Shown: positions 9,647 through 19,309, counted from the first letter of the stretch. The stretch is 64,000 nucleotides of DNA from an endosymbiont of Acanthamoeba sp. UWC8 (GCF_000730245.1 NZ_CP004403.1:62001-126000), one strand, 5' to 3'. Numbers and translations: made by a program. The notes: generated from the sequence alone by a model not told the origin.

Positions 9647-11017
9647 TTAAGAAAGCCTATTATTAGAGATAAGTTGTTCAACCAGCTTCTCTTCAGCCGT
9701 TTTCAGGTCTTTATATTTCATCAATGTATTATTAATCATGACGGCAATAGCGTATCTTGGTTTTCCTTGTTTGTCATTAATAAACCCGACTAAGCAGCTC
9801 GTGTTTTCCATATAGCCCGTTTTGGCAAGGATTGAACCTTGGTTTATTATTAAACTATCGGTAAAACGAGCTTTAAGTGTGCCGTTACATGAGGAAGAGG
9901 GAAGGGCGTTTAATAAAGTTTCTTTTATTGCTTGCGGCTCCTGATTAATTTTTTTAAGTAAGGAGATAAAAATATCAGCTGAAATAAGGTTTTTTCTGGA
10001 AAGCCCGGAACCGTCCTTCAGTTGAATTTCAAGTTCTTTATTTTTAAGCTGTTGTGCAATGAAGTCATAAAGTATTTTAGTTCCCACCTTAAAACTACCG
10101 ACTTTATTTTTTCGAGCCGCCAATGTTTTAAGCAAAACTTCACCAATTAAATTATTTGAGTCTTGAAGAAACGTTTTAAGCATTTCATTGAGCGGCCGAG
10201 ATTTAAAACTGAAAAGCAGTTTGGCGGAAGAAGGTGTTTTATCAAACTTAATTTCCTGAAAAGCTATATGATCCCGCTTCAAATAAAACTTAACCAAATG
10301 TTGTACCCATAATTTCGGATTTTGGATTGCAATTTTCAGTATCTCGGGTGAAGAGCCCTTTAATGAACAACCGTATAGGTTATAAATATTTCCGTCATTA
10401 GAGGTAAGCTCTAATTCGCATTGCGGGTCTTTTTTTTGAATTAATTTAACATGATTTATAATTTTGGGGTAGGGGCTATATTCGGTTAATTGAAAAGTTG
10501 AGCCTTTTTCTTTAAGCTTCAGAGTAAAAGCATTTTGATCGATTACAATTGCAGAGACGGGTGCTGAGAATGCAAAATTCTTATCTTCTATATTCCACCC
10601 ATCAGCATAATATTTATCATCAAAGCGGCTATCATCTATTATTATATTCCCCTTAATTTTTGTAATCCCTTTTTCTTTAAGTTTTCCGGGAATGGAAGCA
10701 AGGTCTTTTTGCGAAAAATCCGGATTGCCATCGAAGGTGATATATAAGTTGCCGTGTAAAGTTTTGTTTACCACTTTACCTTGAGTTGAAAATTTGGTTT
10801 CAAAGCGATAATTATCCCCTAATTCTTGTAAAGCTGCATATGCGGTAATTAGTTTTTGAGTGCTTGCCGGGGTCATAAGCTTCTCTGGATTATGTTCGGC
10901 AATAACTTTTGAAGTTTTTAAATCAACAAGTTTGTATGAATAAAAGTTAGTTTCTTCCGCATAACTTATTTTGCTTTGTAATACTAAACATATAAGCAAT
11001 AAACCGATTTTATACAT
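9647..11017 (-). CDS. dacB: D-alanyl-D-alanine carboxypeptidase/endopeptidase (PBP4, DacB)
   Basis: A periplasmic serine peptidase that trims or opens peptidoglycan cross-links. An N-terminal signal peptide is clear (hydrophobic core to about residue 20, ending SYA before EETN). The three penicillin-binding motifs are present: STQK with Ser52/Lys55, SNN in DSNNLIGEVLL near residue 285, and KTG in LAKTGYMENTS near residue 410. Between the first two lies the long PBP4-specific insertion containing NPDFSQKDL and GNIIIDDSRFD. The length of 456 fits. Its presence implies murein in an organism otherwise looking like an intracellular Rickettsiales. Confidence 0.94.
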   Translation of the reverse strand: MYKIGLLLICLVLQSKISYAEETNFYSYKLVDLKTSKVIAEHNPEKLMTPASTQKLITAYAALQELGDNYRFETKFSTQGKVVNKTLHGNLYITFDGNPDFSQKDLASIPGKLKEKGITKIKGNIIIDDSRFDDKYYADGWNIEDKNFAFSAPVSAIVIDQNAFTLKLKEKGSTFQLTEYSPYPKIINHVKLIQKKDPQCELELTSNDGNIYNLYGCSLKGSSPEILKIAIQNPKLWVQHLVKFYLKRDHIAFQEIKFDKTPSSAKLLFSFKSRPLNEMLKTFLQDSNNLIGEVLLKTLAARKNKVGSFKVGTKILYDFIAQQLKNKELEIQLKDGSGLSRKNLISADIFISLLKKINQEPQAIKETLLNALPSSSCNGTLKARFTDSLIINQGSILAKTGYMENTSCLVGFINDKQGKPRYAIAVMINNTLMKYKDLKTAEEKLVEQLISNNRLS

Positions 11018-11188
11018 AAAAACTTTTGTAGTTATTGGGTTGGTAAAAATAAGAAGTATAATTAATTTTTTTTTAACACAAGTTTTTTATTATTACTCAA
11101 AGTTTGTATGTCAAATAGACTTCTTAATTTTAATGCGTTATGTAAATAAAAATTATACTATATTAAACCAAGCAGAAAAACAGAAGAG

Positions 11189-13066
11189 ATGAAAAATTTT
11201 GATTGCTTAAGTGAATTGGAACTTTTTTGCGCATTATCTACGGATGTAGATGAGATCAAAATCACTGCACTTAACTACAAGGATTTATTATTAAAATTGG
11301 AGGAAATCTATGAGAAATTATTTCCTTATACTTTTAATCTTTTAATAACAGGTTCTCATCCAATAGTTGATAAAGAAAAAGTATTACATTTAGAAAACCT
11401 TTTAGAAAAGCTGGAAAAAACTATTTCTCTTATTCCTCTAGCGGCGTTAGCAAATTTTTACTATGAGTTTATGCACTTAAAGCCTTTTGAATATGGAAAT
11501 AGTATAGTACTAAGGACATTTGTTTTTAAGCTCTCTAAATTTATCGATATGAACCTTGATTTTAGAGTTCTAACCGATAGAGAAGCCAAAGAATTAATAG
11601 CCAATAAAAGCTTGGGCTCAATAACTAAAATATTAGAAAAAGCAGCAAACCGCAAATACCCAACTAAAGAATTGAAAATTAGACACCCATGGCCGAAATG
11701 GCCGGAGGCCTCGTTTAAAATCAATGATAAAAACTTCCTATGTTTTGAAGGTAAGTATTTAGTTGCAATAGACGGTACTTTGTTGCCGATTAAAAATATT
11801 AAAGAAGCATTAGAGAACGATGATTGCATAGATTCTCTTAAATATAAAAAAAAGCTTTTTTCGATCTCGACAAAAAAAGCGATTGACGGTATTCCGATTA
11901 AGCTGAGCAAGGTACCGCTCGTGAGCTTAAATCATGATATATTAACCGGGTTAAGTATTGATAAAGAACTACCTATCTTAGTAAATGCGATTCGAAAAAA
12001 TAATATTTCATTACCGGAGCTTCCCGGAAAGATAAATGAGATTAAGAACAAAGAAGACAACTTAGTAATTAATATTGCTGAGAGAGCTTCTGAGCGCCTG
12101 GTACACACCCTAAAGCTTATAAAGCATATAGCTAAAAATGCATTTACAAACAAGCAACCGACTGTAGAACATGATTTGTTTATAACTATGGGAGGAAGCG
12201 GTTCAGGCAAAGGTTTATTAAATGAGATAGCTTTGGAAGCCTCGGATAATAACCTTGTTGAAGCCTCACTTGATAAATCCAGGTATTTTAGCTTCATATA
12301 TAAATTATTAATTGCTTGTCAGCATCATAATGATGATTATAAAATTATTGCGCAGTTTGCTTACGTGCTTAGAGACACAATACTGAACTATGCGCTTGCG
12401 GAAGGATATAACTTATTATTTGACGGATCAGGAATTCCATATAAAGGGAGATATGACCATCTGGTCGAAATTTTTAAAAATTCCGGTTTTAGGACGCATA
12501 TATTAGTTGCTGAAACCCCATTTTACCTTATTCATTCAAAAAATAAGGGAATAGATTCCTACCATAAAATAATTAATCGCTTCAGATATTCAAAAGACCA
12601 TAGAGCTTTACCATGGCGAATTGCCATTCAAAAACACGCCGGTCAGCCGCAATCTCAACTTAATGCTGCTTGTGACAAAAATGTTAAGTCTTTTTTTATT
12701 ATTGATACTTTACCAAAAAAAGAAAAAACATATATATTAGCTTTTACTAAAGATATTAATAAAGATAATTTAACCCATTTTTTAGAATATAAAAATCAGC
12801 CGGAGAAACTATTGGAGTATATAATACAAAAGCAGTTGCTTCCTAATAAGCGGATAAATAATATTATACCCGAAATGCTTGATTTCTTAATATGCACGAA
12901 ACTTTCCCGCCAATCATATAGAGTGCTGATAATAACAAACAAGCAACGCTTTATTGAATCCCTAAAAAAGTGCTTGCTAAATACTGAATCAAAGGGGAAA
13001 GAAGATATATTCTTTAACCCTTTTCCTTATTTAATCCCTGTAATTGATTTTGAGTATAAGTATTAG
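11189..13066 (+). CDS. Degenerate Fic-like region joined to a zeta-toxin-like kinase domain, 625 aa
   Basis: The C-terminal half looks like a zeta-toxin/AAA-type kinase: a P-loop MGGSGSGKG (334-342), a candidate acidic residue Asp362 in EASLDKSRYF, then LLFDGSGIPYKGRYDHLV with Asp412 and FKNSGFRTHILVAETP, which follow the zeta order of elements. Zeta toxins phosphorylate UDP-sugars. The N-terminal part (about 45-125) resembles a Fic domain: a hairpin LLITGSHPIVD, a helix IPLAALANFYYEF, and KPFEYGNSIVLR (98-109) at the place of the Fic HPFxEGNGRxxR motif. The catalytic His is Lys, and the GR pair is SI, so AMP transfer is unlikely. No antitoxin gene is evident. The start overlaps the end of a 19-codon reading frame. 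Both assignments rest on motifs only. Confidence 0.65.
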   Translation: MKNFDCLSELELFCALSTDVDEIKITALNYKDLLLKLEEIYEKLFPYTFNLLITGSHPIVDKEKVLHLENLLEKLEKTISLIPLAALANFYYEFMHLKPFEYGNSIVLRTFVFKLSKFIDMNLDFRVLTDREAKELIANKSLGSITKILEKAANRKYPTKELKIRHPWPKWPEASFKINDKNFLCFEGKYLVAIDGTLLPIKNIKEALENDDCIDSLKYKKKLFSISTKKAIDGIPIKLSKVPLVSLNHDILTGLSIDKELPILVNAIRKNNISLPELPGKINEIKNKEDNLVINIAERASERLVHTLKLIKHIAKNAFTNKQPTVEHDLFITMGGSGSGKGLLNEIALEASDNNLVEASLDKSRYFSFIYKLLIACQHHNDDYKIIAQFAYVLRDTILNYALAEGYNLLFDGSGIPYKGRYDHLVEIFKNSGFRTHILVAETPFYLIHSKNKGIDSYHKIINRFRYSKDHRALPWRIAIQKHAGQPQSQLNAACDKNVKSFFIIDTLPKKEKTYILAFTKDINKDNLTHFLEYKNQPEKLLEYIIQKQLLPNKRINNIIPEMLDFLICTKLSRQSYRVLIITNKQRFIESLKKCLLNTESKGKEDIFFNPFPYLIPVIDFEYKY

Positions 13067-13138
13067 TTGCCTTTCATTTAACTATTACTTATAAAAGTTA
13101 TAGCTTGCTTTTAAACCGTGTATAACAAATTTTTCCAA

Positions 13139-14215
13139 ATGCATATCTATCATAAATATTTATTTAAAGCCGTATTTTTGCAGTTTATTGCCGTTTTAGC
13201 CACGCTTACCGGTATAGTTTGGATTACACAATCAATGAGGATTGTCGATCTTATAGTAAATAAAGGAATTAACTTTTTAGATTTTTTAAAAATTACTATG
13301 CTCTTAGTTCCGTATCTGGTTTTTATTATTATTCCTGTGGCGCTGTTTTTCTCCGGAATTTCGGTAGCTTATAAATTTCTTTTAGATAAAGAAATGATAA
13401 TATTAAAAAGCATAGGTCTAAGCGATTTTCAAATTGCCAAACCCTTTTTGAATTTAGCAATTCTTATAGTATGCTTAAGTTATATTATTTCTTGTTATGC
13501 GCTTCCTTTAAGCTATGGGAAATTTAAAGATTTACAAGTATATTTCAGGAATAACTATGCTTCGATATTGCTTGAAGAGGGGGTGTTCAGTTCCCAGGTT
13601 AACAAGCTGACATTATATGTTGATAAGAAGATAGATGAGAAAACATACGGCGGAATTGTGGTCTATGATAACAGAGAAGTCAATAACCCTAAAGTAGTAT
13701 TTGCCAAAGAAGGGAAGATTTTTAAGTCACAAAACAATTCCTGGTTTGAATTATATAACGGCAGCCATCAGGAAAAGAACATTTCCGGGGATGGGCTTTC
13801 AGTGTTATATTTTGATAAATATTCCATCAACTTTAGCCTTTTTGAGGAGGATTATATCAGAACAATCGAACCGAATGAAAAATATATTACTGAACTGTTT
13901 GATATATCTCCCGATGAAGAAAGTAAACGAAATAAATTAATCAGCCATGGTCACTTTAGGCTTTCTTGGCCGCTGAATTCGTTAGCGTTGATGATGTTGG
14001 CAACCTCAATGTTAATTACCAATAGGTATCAAAGAAAAGAGGGAGTTTATAGAAATCTAGCAGTAGGTATTTTAGGCATCGGATTTATAATTCTATCTAT
14101 TTTATTTAATAATTTTACTCTGCATAATTTAAACTTTGCGGTACTTATGTACTTAGCGCCCGTTGCACTGATGATGTTTGCATTAATACGTTTTAAGAGG
14201 GCTAATAACCTTTGA
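13139..14215 (+). CDS. lptF: LPS export ABC transporter permease LptF (YjgP/YjgQ family)
   Basis: An inner-membrane permease of the Lpt machine that extracts lipopolysaccharide. The sequence has the family's start IYHKYLFKAVFLQF, three membrane segments in the N-terminal third, a periplasmic jellyroll-like domain (about residues 130-270), and three C-terminal membrane segments after HGHFRLSWPLNSLALMM. The ATG at 13139 gives the usual N-terminus; a GTG at 13118 in the same frame would add seven residues. Neither has a good ribosome site. The partner lptG is not in the window. It is separate from the Fic-like/zeta gene by about 70 bases. Confidence 0.92.
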   Translation: MHIYHKYLFKAVFLQFIAVLATLTGIVWITQSMRIVDLIVNKGINFLDFLKITMLLVPYLVFIIIPVALFFSGISVAYKFLLDKEMIILKSIGLSDFQIAKPFLNLAILIVCLSYIISCYALPLSYGKFKDLQVYFRNNYASILLEEGVFSSQVNKLTLYVDKKIDEKTYGGIVVYDNREVNNPKVVFAKEGKIFKSQNNSWFELYNGSHQEKNISGDGLSVLYFDKYSINFSLFEEDYIRTIEPNEKYITELFDISPDEESKRNKLISHGHFRLSWPLNSLALMMLATSMLITNRYQRKEGVYRNLAVGILGIGFIILSILFNNFTLHNLNFAVLMYLAPVALMMFALIRFKRANNL

Positions 14216-14229
14216 AAATATTTAAAAGA

Positions 14230-14278
14230 AAAGGGGCTTACAGAATATAAAATTGAGATTTAACCCCTTTAAACCTTT
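14230..14278 (+). terminator. Possible terminator between lptF and clpB
   Basis: AAAGGGG (14230-14236) pairs with CCCCTTT (14264-14270) across a 27-base loop, followed by a short T-rich stretch. It sits between two convergent genes. The long loop and the weak T run make this tentative. Confidence 0.35.
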
Positions 14279-14333
14279 TAACTGCTTATGCTACCTTTTT
14301 ATAGTAAATTAATTTATAAATCAGAGAAGCCTA

Positions 14334-16904
14334 TTATAAGAATTTTAACCCTTCTTTATCTCCGAGAACTTTAATATTGCTATTTTCCTTAACTACTCCG
14401 GCTAGTAATTTTTCCGCAAGCGGATTTTGGATGTAGTGCTGGATTACTCTCTTCAGCGGTCTTGCCCCGAACACAGGATCGTACCCCTTATCAGCAAGCC
14501 AATCTTTAGCCGTATCATCAACTTCAAGAGTAATTTTTTTCTCTTTTAGTAGGGCTATTAAGCGTTTAAGTTGGATATCAACAATTTTGTGCATATGCTT
14601 ACGAGCCAGGCGGCTAAATAATATAATCTCATCAAGCCGATTTAAAAACTCAGGCTTAAAAGCGCCTCTTACTACTTCCATTACTTGGTTTCTGGCTTGC
14701 TCAACTTCTACACCTTCAGGAAGGGCTGCAATATATTCGGAACCTAAGTTAGACGTAAGGATAATTACAGTATTTCTAAAATCAACCGTTCTGCCCTGGC
14801 CATCGGTTAACCTCCCTTCATCCAACACTTGGAGCAGTATATTAAACACGTCGGGATGTGCTTTCTCAATTTCATCAAAAAGCACTACCTGATAAGGCCT
14901 TCTCCTTACTGATTCGGTTAACACTCCGCCTTCTTCATAGCCGACATATCCCGGAGGAGCCCCGATCAGCCTTGCCACGCTATGTTTTTCCATAAATTCA
15001 GACATATCAATTCTTACCATTGCTTTCTTATCATCAAATAAGAATTGGCATAAGGCTTTGGTAAGTTCGGTTTTACCGACTCCAGTAGGCCCTAAGAATA
15101 AGAAGGAGCCAATCGGTTTTTCATAATCGGCAAGGCCGGCACGTGATCTTCTTACTGCGCTTGCTATTGCTTTAACCGCGTTATCCTGACCGACTACATA
15201 TTCCTTAATATGCTCTTCCATGTGTAAAAGTTTCTCTTTCTCTCCTTCAAGCATTTTATCTATCGGTATTCCCGTCCATCTGGAAACTATGGAGGCAATA
15301 TCATTTTCAGTAATAGTTTCTTTTAGCATTTGCATATCTTTTGAACTTTCGGCTTCCTGTACTTTCTTCTCCAGCTCAGGAATTATTCCGTATCTGATTT
15401 CTCCGGCTCTTTCATAATTGCCGGATCTTTGTACTGTTTCAAGCTCAATTTTAGCTGCATCAAGTTTTTCTTTATTCTTCTTAAGCTCGTTGATCTTGAG
15501 TTTCTCCGCTTGCCATTTGCTGTTCAAATCAAAAGCTTTGGCTTCAACTTCAGCCAGATCTTTCTTCAACTTTTCAAGCCTGGTTTGTGAAGCAGGATCT
15601 TGTTCTTTTTCTAATGCTGAAATTTCTATTTTAAGCTGAATTATTTTGCGATCAAGTTCATCTAAAGCTTCCGGCTTACTATCAACTTGCATGCGAAGTC
15701 TGCTGGCCGCCTCATCAATCAGGTCGATTGCCTTATCCGGCAAAAATCTTTCGGTGATATAGCGATTAGAAAGCGTGGCAGCTGCAACAATTGCGCTATC
15801 ACTAATTCTTATCCCGTGATGCATTTCATATTTTTCCTTTAGGCCGCGCAAAATCGAGACCGTATCTTCAACCGTGGGTTCAGGGATAAAAACGGGCTGA
15901 AAGCGTCTTGCAAGAGCTGCATCTTTTTCAATATGCTTTCTGTATTCATCGAGCGTAGTTGCGCCGATACAGTGAAGTTCGCCTCTGGCAAGAGCAGGCT
16001 TAAGCAGGTTGGAAGCATCCATCGCGCCTTCTGCAGCTCCGGCGCCGACAAGAGTATGTAGTTCATCGATAAACAGTATGATTTCTCCTTCAGCTGCTGA
16101 AACTTCATTTAAAACTGCTTTTAGCCTTTCTTCAAATTCTCCTCTAAATTTTGCACCGGCAATTAGTGCACCCAGATCTAAAGAAAAAAGCTTTTGATTA
16201 TGCAGGTTCTCAGGCACGTCACCTGCAACCATTCTTTGAGCTAACCCTTCTATGATTGCGGTTTTTCCGACTCCCGGTTCGCCGATGAGCACGGGATTAT
16301 TTTTAGTCCTACGGGATAGTACCTGCATGGTTCTTCGGATCTCTTCATCTCTTCCGATGACCGGGTCAAGTTTACCTATCTCGGCAAGCTTAGTGATATC
16401 TTTGGCATATTTCTTTAACGCCTCAAATGTAGCTTCTGCATTTGCGGAATTTGCCGTTCTGCCTTTACGCATTTTTTCAATGGCGCTACTAATCTTACCT
16501 TCGGTAATGCCTGCGCTTTTTAGAATATTAAAGCTTTCAGTATCTTTTACTTTAGCTAAGGCTTGCAGAATTCTTTCTACAGTAACAAAGCTATCATTAA
16601 ATTTGTTAGCTAGGTTATTTGCTTCTTCTAATACTTTAGCCGTTTCAGGCGAAAGAAAAAGTTGACCGGCACCTGAGCCGGAAATTTTCGGTAGTTTATC
16701 CAAGCATGCTTTAACTTCAGCTTCTATTAACTTAGGATTTGCATCACAGGCGGTAAGTAGACTTGCAATAAAATCATCATCTTCTTTTAACAATGCATAC
16801 ATAATATGCTCAGGCATAAATTTTTGATGATTGCTTGCAACGGCACTGGTTTGCGCGTGTTGTATTACTTCTCTGGCTCTTTCAGTAAATTTCTCAAAAT
16901 TCAT
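14334..16904 (-). CDS. clpB: ATP-dependent disaggregase ClpB
   Basis: A hexameric chaperone that pulls proteins out of aggregates together with DnaK. The 856-residue product is full length: an N domain ([17 protein letters not shown]), a first AAA+ module with Walker [10 protein letters not shown] and Walker [14 protein letters not shown], the long middle coiled coil (about residues 400-525) typical of ClpB, and a second AAA+ module with GPTGVGKTE and the GYVGYEEGG pore loop. Start has a good AAAGG site. It is a heat-shock gene in most bacteria, but I cannot mark a clear sigma-32 promoter here. Confidence 0.98.
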   Translation of the reverse strand: MNFEKFTERAREVIQHAQTSAVASNHQKFMPEHIMYALLKEDDDFIASLLTACDANPKLIEAEVKACLDKLPKISGSGAGQLFLSPETAKVLEEANNLANKFNDSFVTVERILQALAKVKDTESFNILKSAGITEGKISSAIEKMRKGRTANSANAEATFEALKKYAKDITKLAEIGKLDPVIGRDEEIRRTMQVLSRRTKNNPVLIGEPGVGKTAIIEGLAQRMVAGDVPENLHNQKLFSLDLGALIAGAKFRGEFEERLKAVLNEVSAAEGEIILFIDELHTLVGAGAAEGAMDASNLLKPALARGELHCIGATTLDEYRKHIEKDAALARRFQPVFIPEPTVEDTVSILRGLKEKYEMHHGIRISDSAIVAAATLSNRYITERFLPDKAIDLIDEAASRLRMQVDSKPEALDELDRKIIQLKIEISALEKEQDPASQTRLEKLKKDLAEVEAKAFDLNSKWQAEKLKINELKKNKEKLDAAKIELETVQRSGNYERAGEIRYGIIPELEKKVQEAESSKDMQMLKETITENDIASIVSRWTGIPIDKMLEGEKEKLLHMEEHIKEYVVGQDNAVKAIASAVRRSRAGLADYEKPIGSFLFLGPTGVGKTELTKALCQFLFDDKKAMVRIDMSEFMEKHSVARLIGAPPGYVGYEEGGVLTESVRRRPYQVVLFDEIEKAHPDVFNILLQVLDEGRLTDGQGRTVDFRNTVIILTSNLGSEYIAALPEGVEVEQARNQVMEVVRGAFKPEFLNRLDEIILFSRLARKHMHKIVDIQLKRLIALLKEKKITLEVDDTAKDWLADKGYDPVFGARPLKRVIQHYIQNPLAEKLLAGVVKENSNIKVLGDKEGLKFL

Positions 16905-17046
16905 CTTATTACCTTTTATTTCTCTGTTGAATAAATATGTAGTAAAGATATTTACTTTTTTAAAGAGTAGTTAATTAAGAAAATTTACATATCATTTTTT
17001 CAAAGTTAATCTCAAGCATATGTTTTTTTATAAAAGAGCAGGAGGG

Positions 17047-17487
17047 CTATGCTCTTAGCACACATAAGTATCTTGGTATAGAATATGAATTATTCTCAAT
17101 TAGTTGTGTCATAAACCCAAGGTTTTGATAAAAACTTACAGATTCGTTATCAGTCTCTGCTTCAATTATATTTAAATCATATTTTATAGGTAAAGTTTTT
17201 ATTACTTTTGTTCCGATGCCTTCTTTTTGAAAATCTGGTAAAATACTTATATGCTTTATAATTCCTTTATTGAGCATTAGCTCTATACCTAAAATACCTA
17301 TTAATTCATTGTTCTTTTCAATTCCAAGTAAATCGGTGGAATCCGTATGAAGATAATAATTAATGGTATCTTGGACTTTTTCTTCTGTGCTTGGATAAGT
17401 ACATGATGAGAATAGAGTTTTAATTACATCAATATAAGAATTCTGATTCAGTGCAACCTTCAAATCAATAAGAGAGATTTCATCCAT
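17047..17487 (-). CDS. GNAT family N-acetyltransferase, 146 aa
   Basis: A small single-domain acetyltransferase. Visible motifs are ELIGILGIELM (strand 4), the acetyl-CoA binding segment HISILPDFQKEGIGTKVIK with the Q/RxxGxG/A-type loop QKEGIGT near residue 90, and the C-terminal ESVSFYQNLGF. Length and order fit the family. Substrate is not deducible. It lies alone between clpB and the ferritin-like gene, on the same strand as both. Confidence 0.85.
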   Translation of the reverse strand: MDEISLIDLKVALNQNSYIDVIKTLFSSCTYPSTEEKVQDTINYYLHTDSTDLLGIEKNNELIGILGIELMLNKGIIKHISILPDFQKEGIGTKVIKTLPIKYDLNIIEAETDNESVSFYQNLGFMTQLIENNSYSIPRYLCVLRA

Positions 17488-17654
17488 ATCAAACGCTTTG
17501 ATAAAAAATTAATAAAATTTTCATAAATACTGCTTGAACGTTAATTAATTTGGGCAACTTATAAAGTTAATATGTTAAGTTGGCAATAGAATTATATTAT
17601 TTTTTAGAAAAGAAAAAGGTTAGGAAATAAACCGGGTTCATATTTGAATTGCTA

Positions 17655-17680
17655 TTGAGCCATGTATATACACGGCTCAA
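17655..17680 (-). terminator. Hairpin after the ferritin-like gene
   Basis: TTGAGCC (17655-17661) pairs with GGCTCAA (17674-17680), and the interior TGTATATACA is itself palindromic, giving one long stem with a single A-C mismatch. It sits 12 bases past the stop of the minus-strand gene. There is no strong T run, so it may be an RNA-stabilising structure instead of a full terminator. Confidence 0.45.
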
Positions 17681-17691
17681 ATACTTAAGAT

Positions 17692-18135
17692 TTAAGCAGT
17701 AATTTCTTCAAGCCATTTTTTATGTCTGCGCTCATCTTCTCTGGCATTTTTAATGAAGTCATCCGCACTGCTTGGTCTATCTTCATGATTAAGCATTCTT
17801 TCATAAGCCGTATTAGTATCTTCTTCAGCAGCAAGCATTGCTTTTAAAATTGAGTTATCACCAATTAAGTTTGCGATCGCTACTTTTCCTATCATAAGCA
17901 CTTGCTTACCGCATGGACCATCAGTAAATTCTTCGCCGCTTGCCTTTAAAAGATTTCTGATTCCTTCAATGTGGCGTTCATGGTCGGCTTTAAACTCATT
18001 TAATTTAGCTTTATAGTTTTCATCATTAAGTCTATCAATTGCAGCTGTATAAGTTTCAGTTGCATCATATTCAAGTTCCAATAAATCTTTTAATGCGTCT
18101 GTAAATCTAGCTTGGGTGCCTACTAATGTAACCAT
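17692..18135 (-). CDS. Ferritin-like four-helix-bundle protein (DUF2383/PA2169-like)
   Basis: The 147-residue product has four helices carrying possible di-iron ligands. These are Glu in ELEYDATETYTAAI, the His pair in ADHERHIEGI, Glu in MLAAEEDTNTAYERML, and Glu/His in NAREDERRHKKWLEE. This arrangement is that of ferritin-like or rubrerythrin-like domains; the DUF2383/PA2169 type is the nearest I know. Function in such proteins is poorly defined, possibly metal handling or stress. A ribosome site GGAGAA precedes the ATG, and a hairpin follows the stop. It is divergent from the host-attachment-family gene. Confidence 0.75.
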   Translation of the reverse strand: MVTLVGTQARFTDALKDLLELEYDATETYTAAIDRLNDENYKAKLNEFKADHERHIEGIRNLLKASGEEFTDGPCGKQVLMIGKVAIANLIGDNSILKAMLAAEEDTNTAYERMLNHEDRPSSADDFIKNAREDERRHKKWLEEITA

Positions 18136-18285
18136 AGTTGTTCTCCTATTATTTATAACTTTTATTGATTTTATTGATTTTAGGGGTGTTTCAAAAGTGA
18201 AAATAGTAAAAGTTTAACGTTGCCTAGCTTTAAAGCTTATATAATCCTTTTTTTATTAAAGATAATAAGATAAATTGAGGTTATT

Positions 18286-18711
18286 ATGAGTAGTAAACTA
18301 ATAGTGGTAGCAGATGCTAAAAATGCTATTTTTTACAAAGCAGTGGGTCTAAAAGTTACTGAACAAAACAGCCAAATTAATGCTGATGAGTTTAATATTG
18401 CACATAAGCACCCTCCGAGAAGAGAAGGGTTTAACCATATTGGCTCTACCCCAAGCCACTACTTTGATCCACGTTCCGAATTTAAAAGCTTAGAAAGAGA
18501 TGATTTTTGTAAAGAAGTAGTCAATCATATTGATTCAGTTTGCAACCATGAAAAATTTGATGAGTTAATTATCGTTGCCGAACCTAAAACTTTAGGGGAT
18601 ATACGTAGCAACCTTAACCCGAAGCTTAAAACCCTTGTTACTAAAGAAATTTCTAAGGATTTAATACATGCGGATAAAATATCTATAGAAAATCACGTTT
18701 TTAGTAATTAA
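18286..18711 (+). CDS. Host attachment protein family (Host_attach, baeRF-like)
   Basis: The 141-residue protein matches the family named for an Agrobacterium protein required for attachment to host cells. Its typical parts are visible: a first strand KLIVVADAKNAIFYKA, a central loop with a conserved FDPRSEFKSLERDDFCKEV, a strand DELIIVAEPKTLGDIRSNL, and the terminal KEISKDLIHADKISIENHV. This fold belongs to the bacterial eRF1-related group, so a translation-linked role is an alternative to attachment. There is no signal peptide. It has its own upstream region and a GAGG ribosome site. Confidence 0.75.
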   Translation: MSSKLIVVADAKNAIFYKAVGLKVTEQNSQINADEFNIAHKHPPRREGFNHIGSTPSHYFDPRSEFKSLERDDFCKEVVNHIDSVCNHEKFDELIIVAEPKTLGDIRSNLNPKLKTLVTKEISKDLIHADKISIENHVFSN

Positions 18712-18798
18712 ACTTATTAGACTATATCTAATAAATAGTTAATATAATTTTAAAATTTAGTATAATAAAATATATAAACCATTCTTAAGAGGAAGATA

Positions 18799-19309
18799 AT
18801 GAAATCGGGGAGGGGAAGTAGTGTGCACCTGCATTTGTTAAGAACTACCACAGATATGCAAAGATTTGAAGAATGCCGGAGTTTTTTTTGAAAAATGTGG
18901 CTATAAGTTTTATAACCCTGAAAAAAAAGAGCTTGTTATTGATGCGCTTTATTCATTGGATGTTGAAGAACTTCTATTGCAAGAATTAGAAATCAAGCAT
19001 AGAGAAGAGGTTGGTAGTGAGGTATTCATAAATGATTGTAATGAATTATTTAATAATGAAAAAATAATAATTAAAAAAAGTATGATGGAAACTGAAAGTA
19101 GTAGCAGCGAAGCTGAGAAAAGCAGTAGTGAAGTTGAAGGTAGTAGTGAAGTAATTCATTACAATCATTTTGAAGGAAGTAGCAGTGAAATCGAGTGTTT
19201 ATACCGAACTTCGGTTGTGTCCAATGAAACTAATGAAGATTCAAATTTATTATTTCAAACATTATTTTTTGGACATAACTTTGACTCTGCCAGCATTTAT
19301 ATTATATAA
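18799..19309 (+). pseudogene. Ser/Glu-rich orphan gene interrupted at a T8 tract
   Basis: An ATG at 18799 with a good AAGAGGAAG site opens a frame of only 30 codons, ending in TGA at 18889-18891 directly at a run of eight T (18882-18889). With seven T the frame would read through SFFEKCGYKF and continue to 19309, giving about 169 residues. The downstream frame alone could only start at TTG 18866 without a good ribosome site. The distal part carries repeated SSSE units (about 19095-19195). The break may be real decay, phase variation, polymerase slippage that restores the frame, or a sequencing error. Residues KKELVIDALYSLDVEELL resemble the next gene product, so the two seem related. Confidence 0.6.

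Noticed and set aside
11133-11192. A 19-codon frame (starting MRYVNKN) ending as ATGA over the Fic-like/zeta start, considered as a tiny antitoxin or leader
   Set aside because: Too short, no Fic-inhibitor motif (S/TxxxE/G-N), no clear ribosome site; could still be a translational coupling leader but this is not supported.
16252-16665. 137-codon open frame on the plus strand
   Set aside because: Antisense to clpB; Ser/Leu-rich shadow frame.
16905-17046. Sigma-32 promoter before clpB
   Set aside because: A CTTGAG occurs at a plausible place but no matching -10 (CCCATNT-like) follows at proper spacing.
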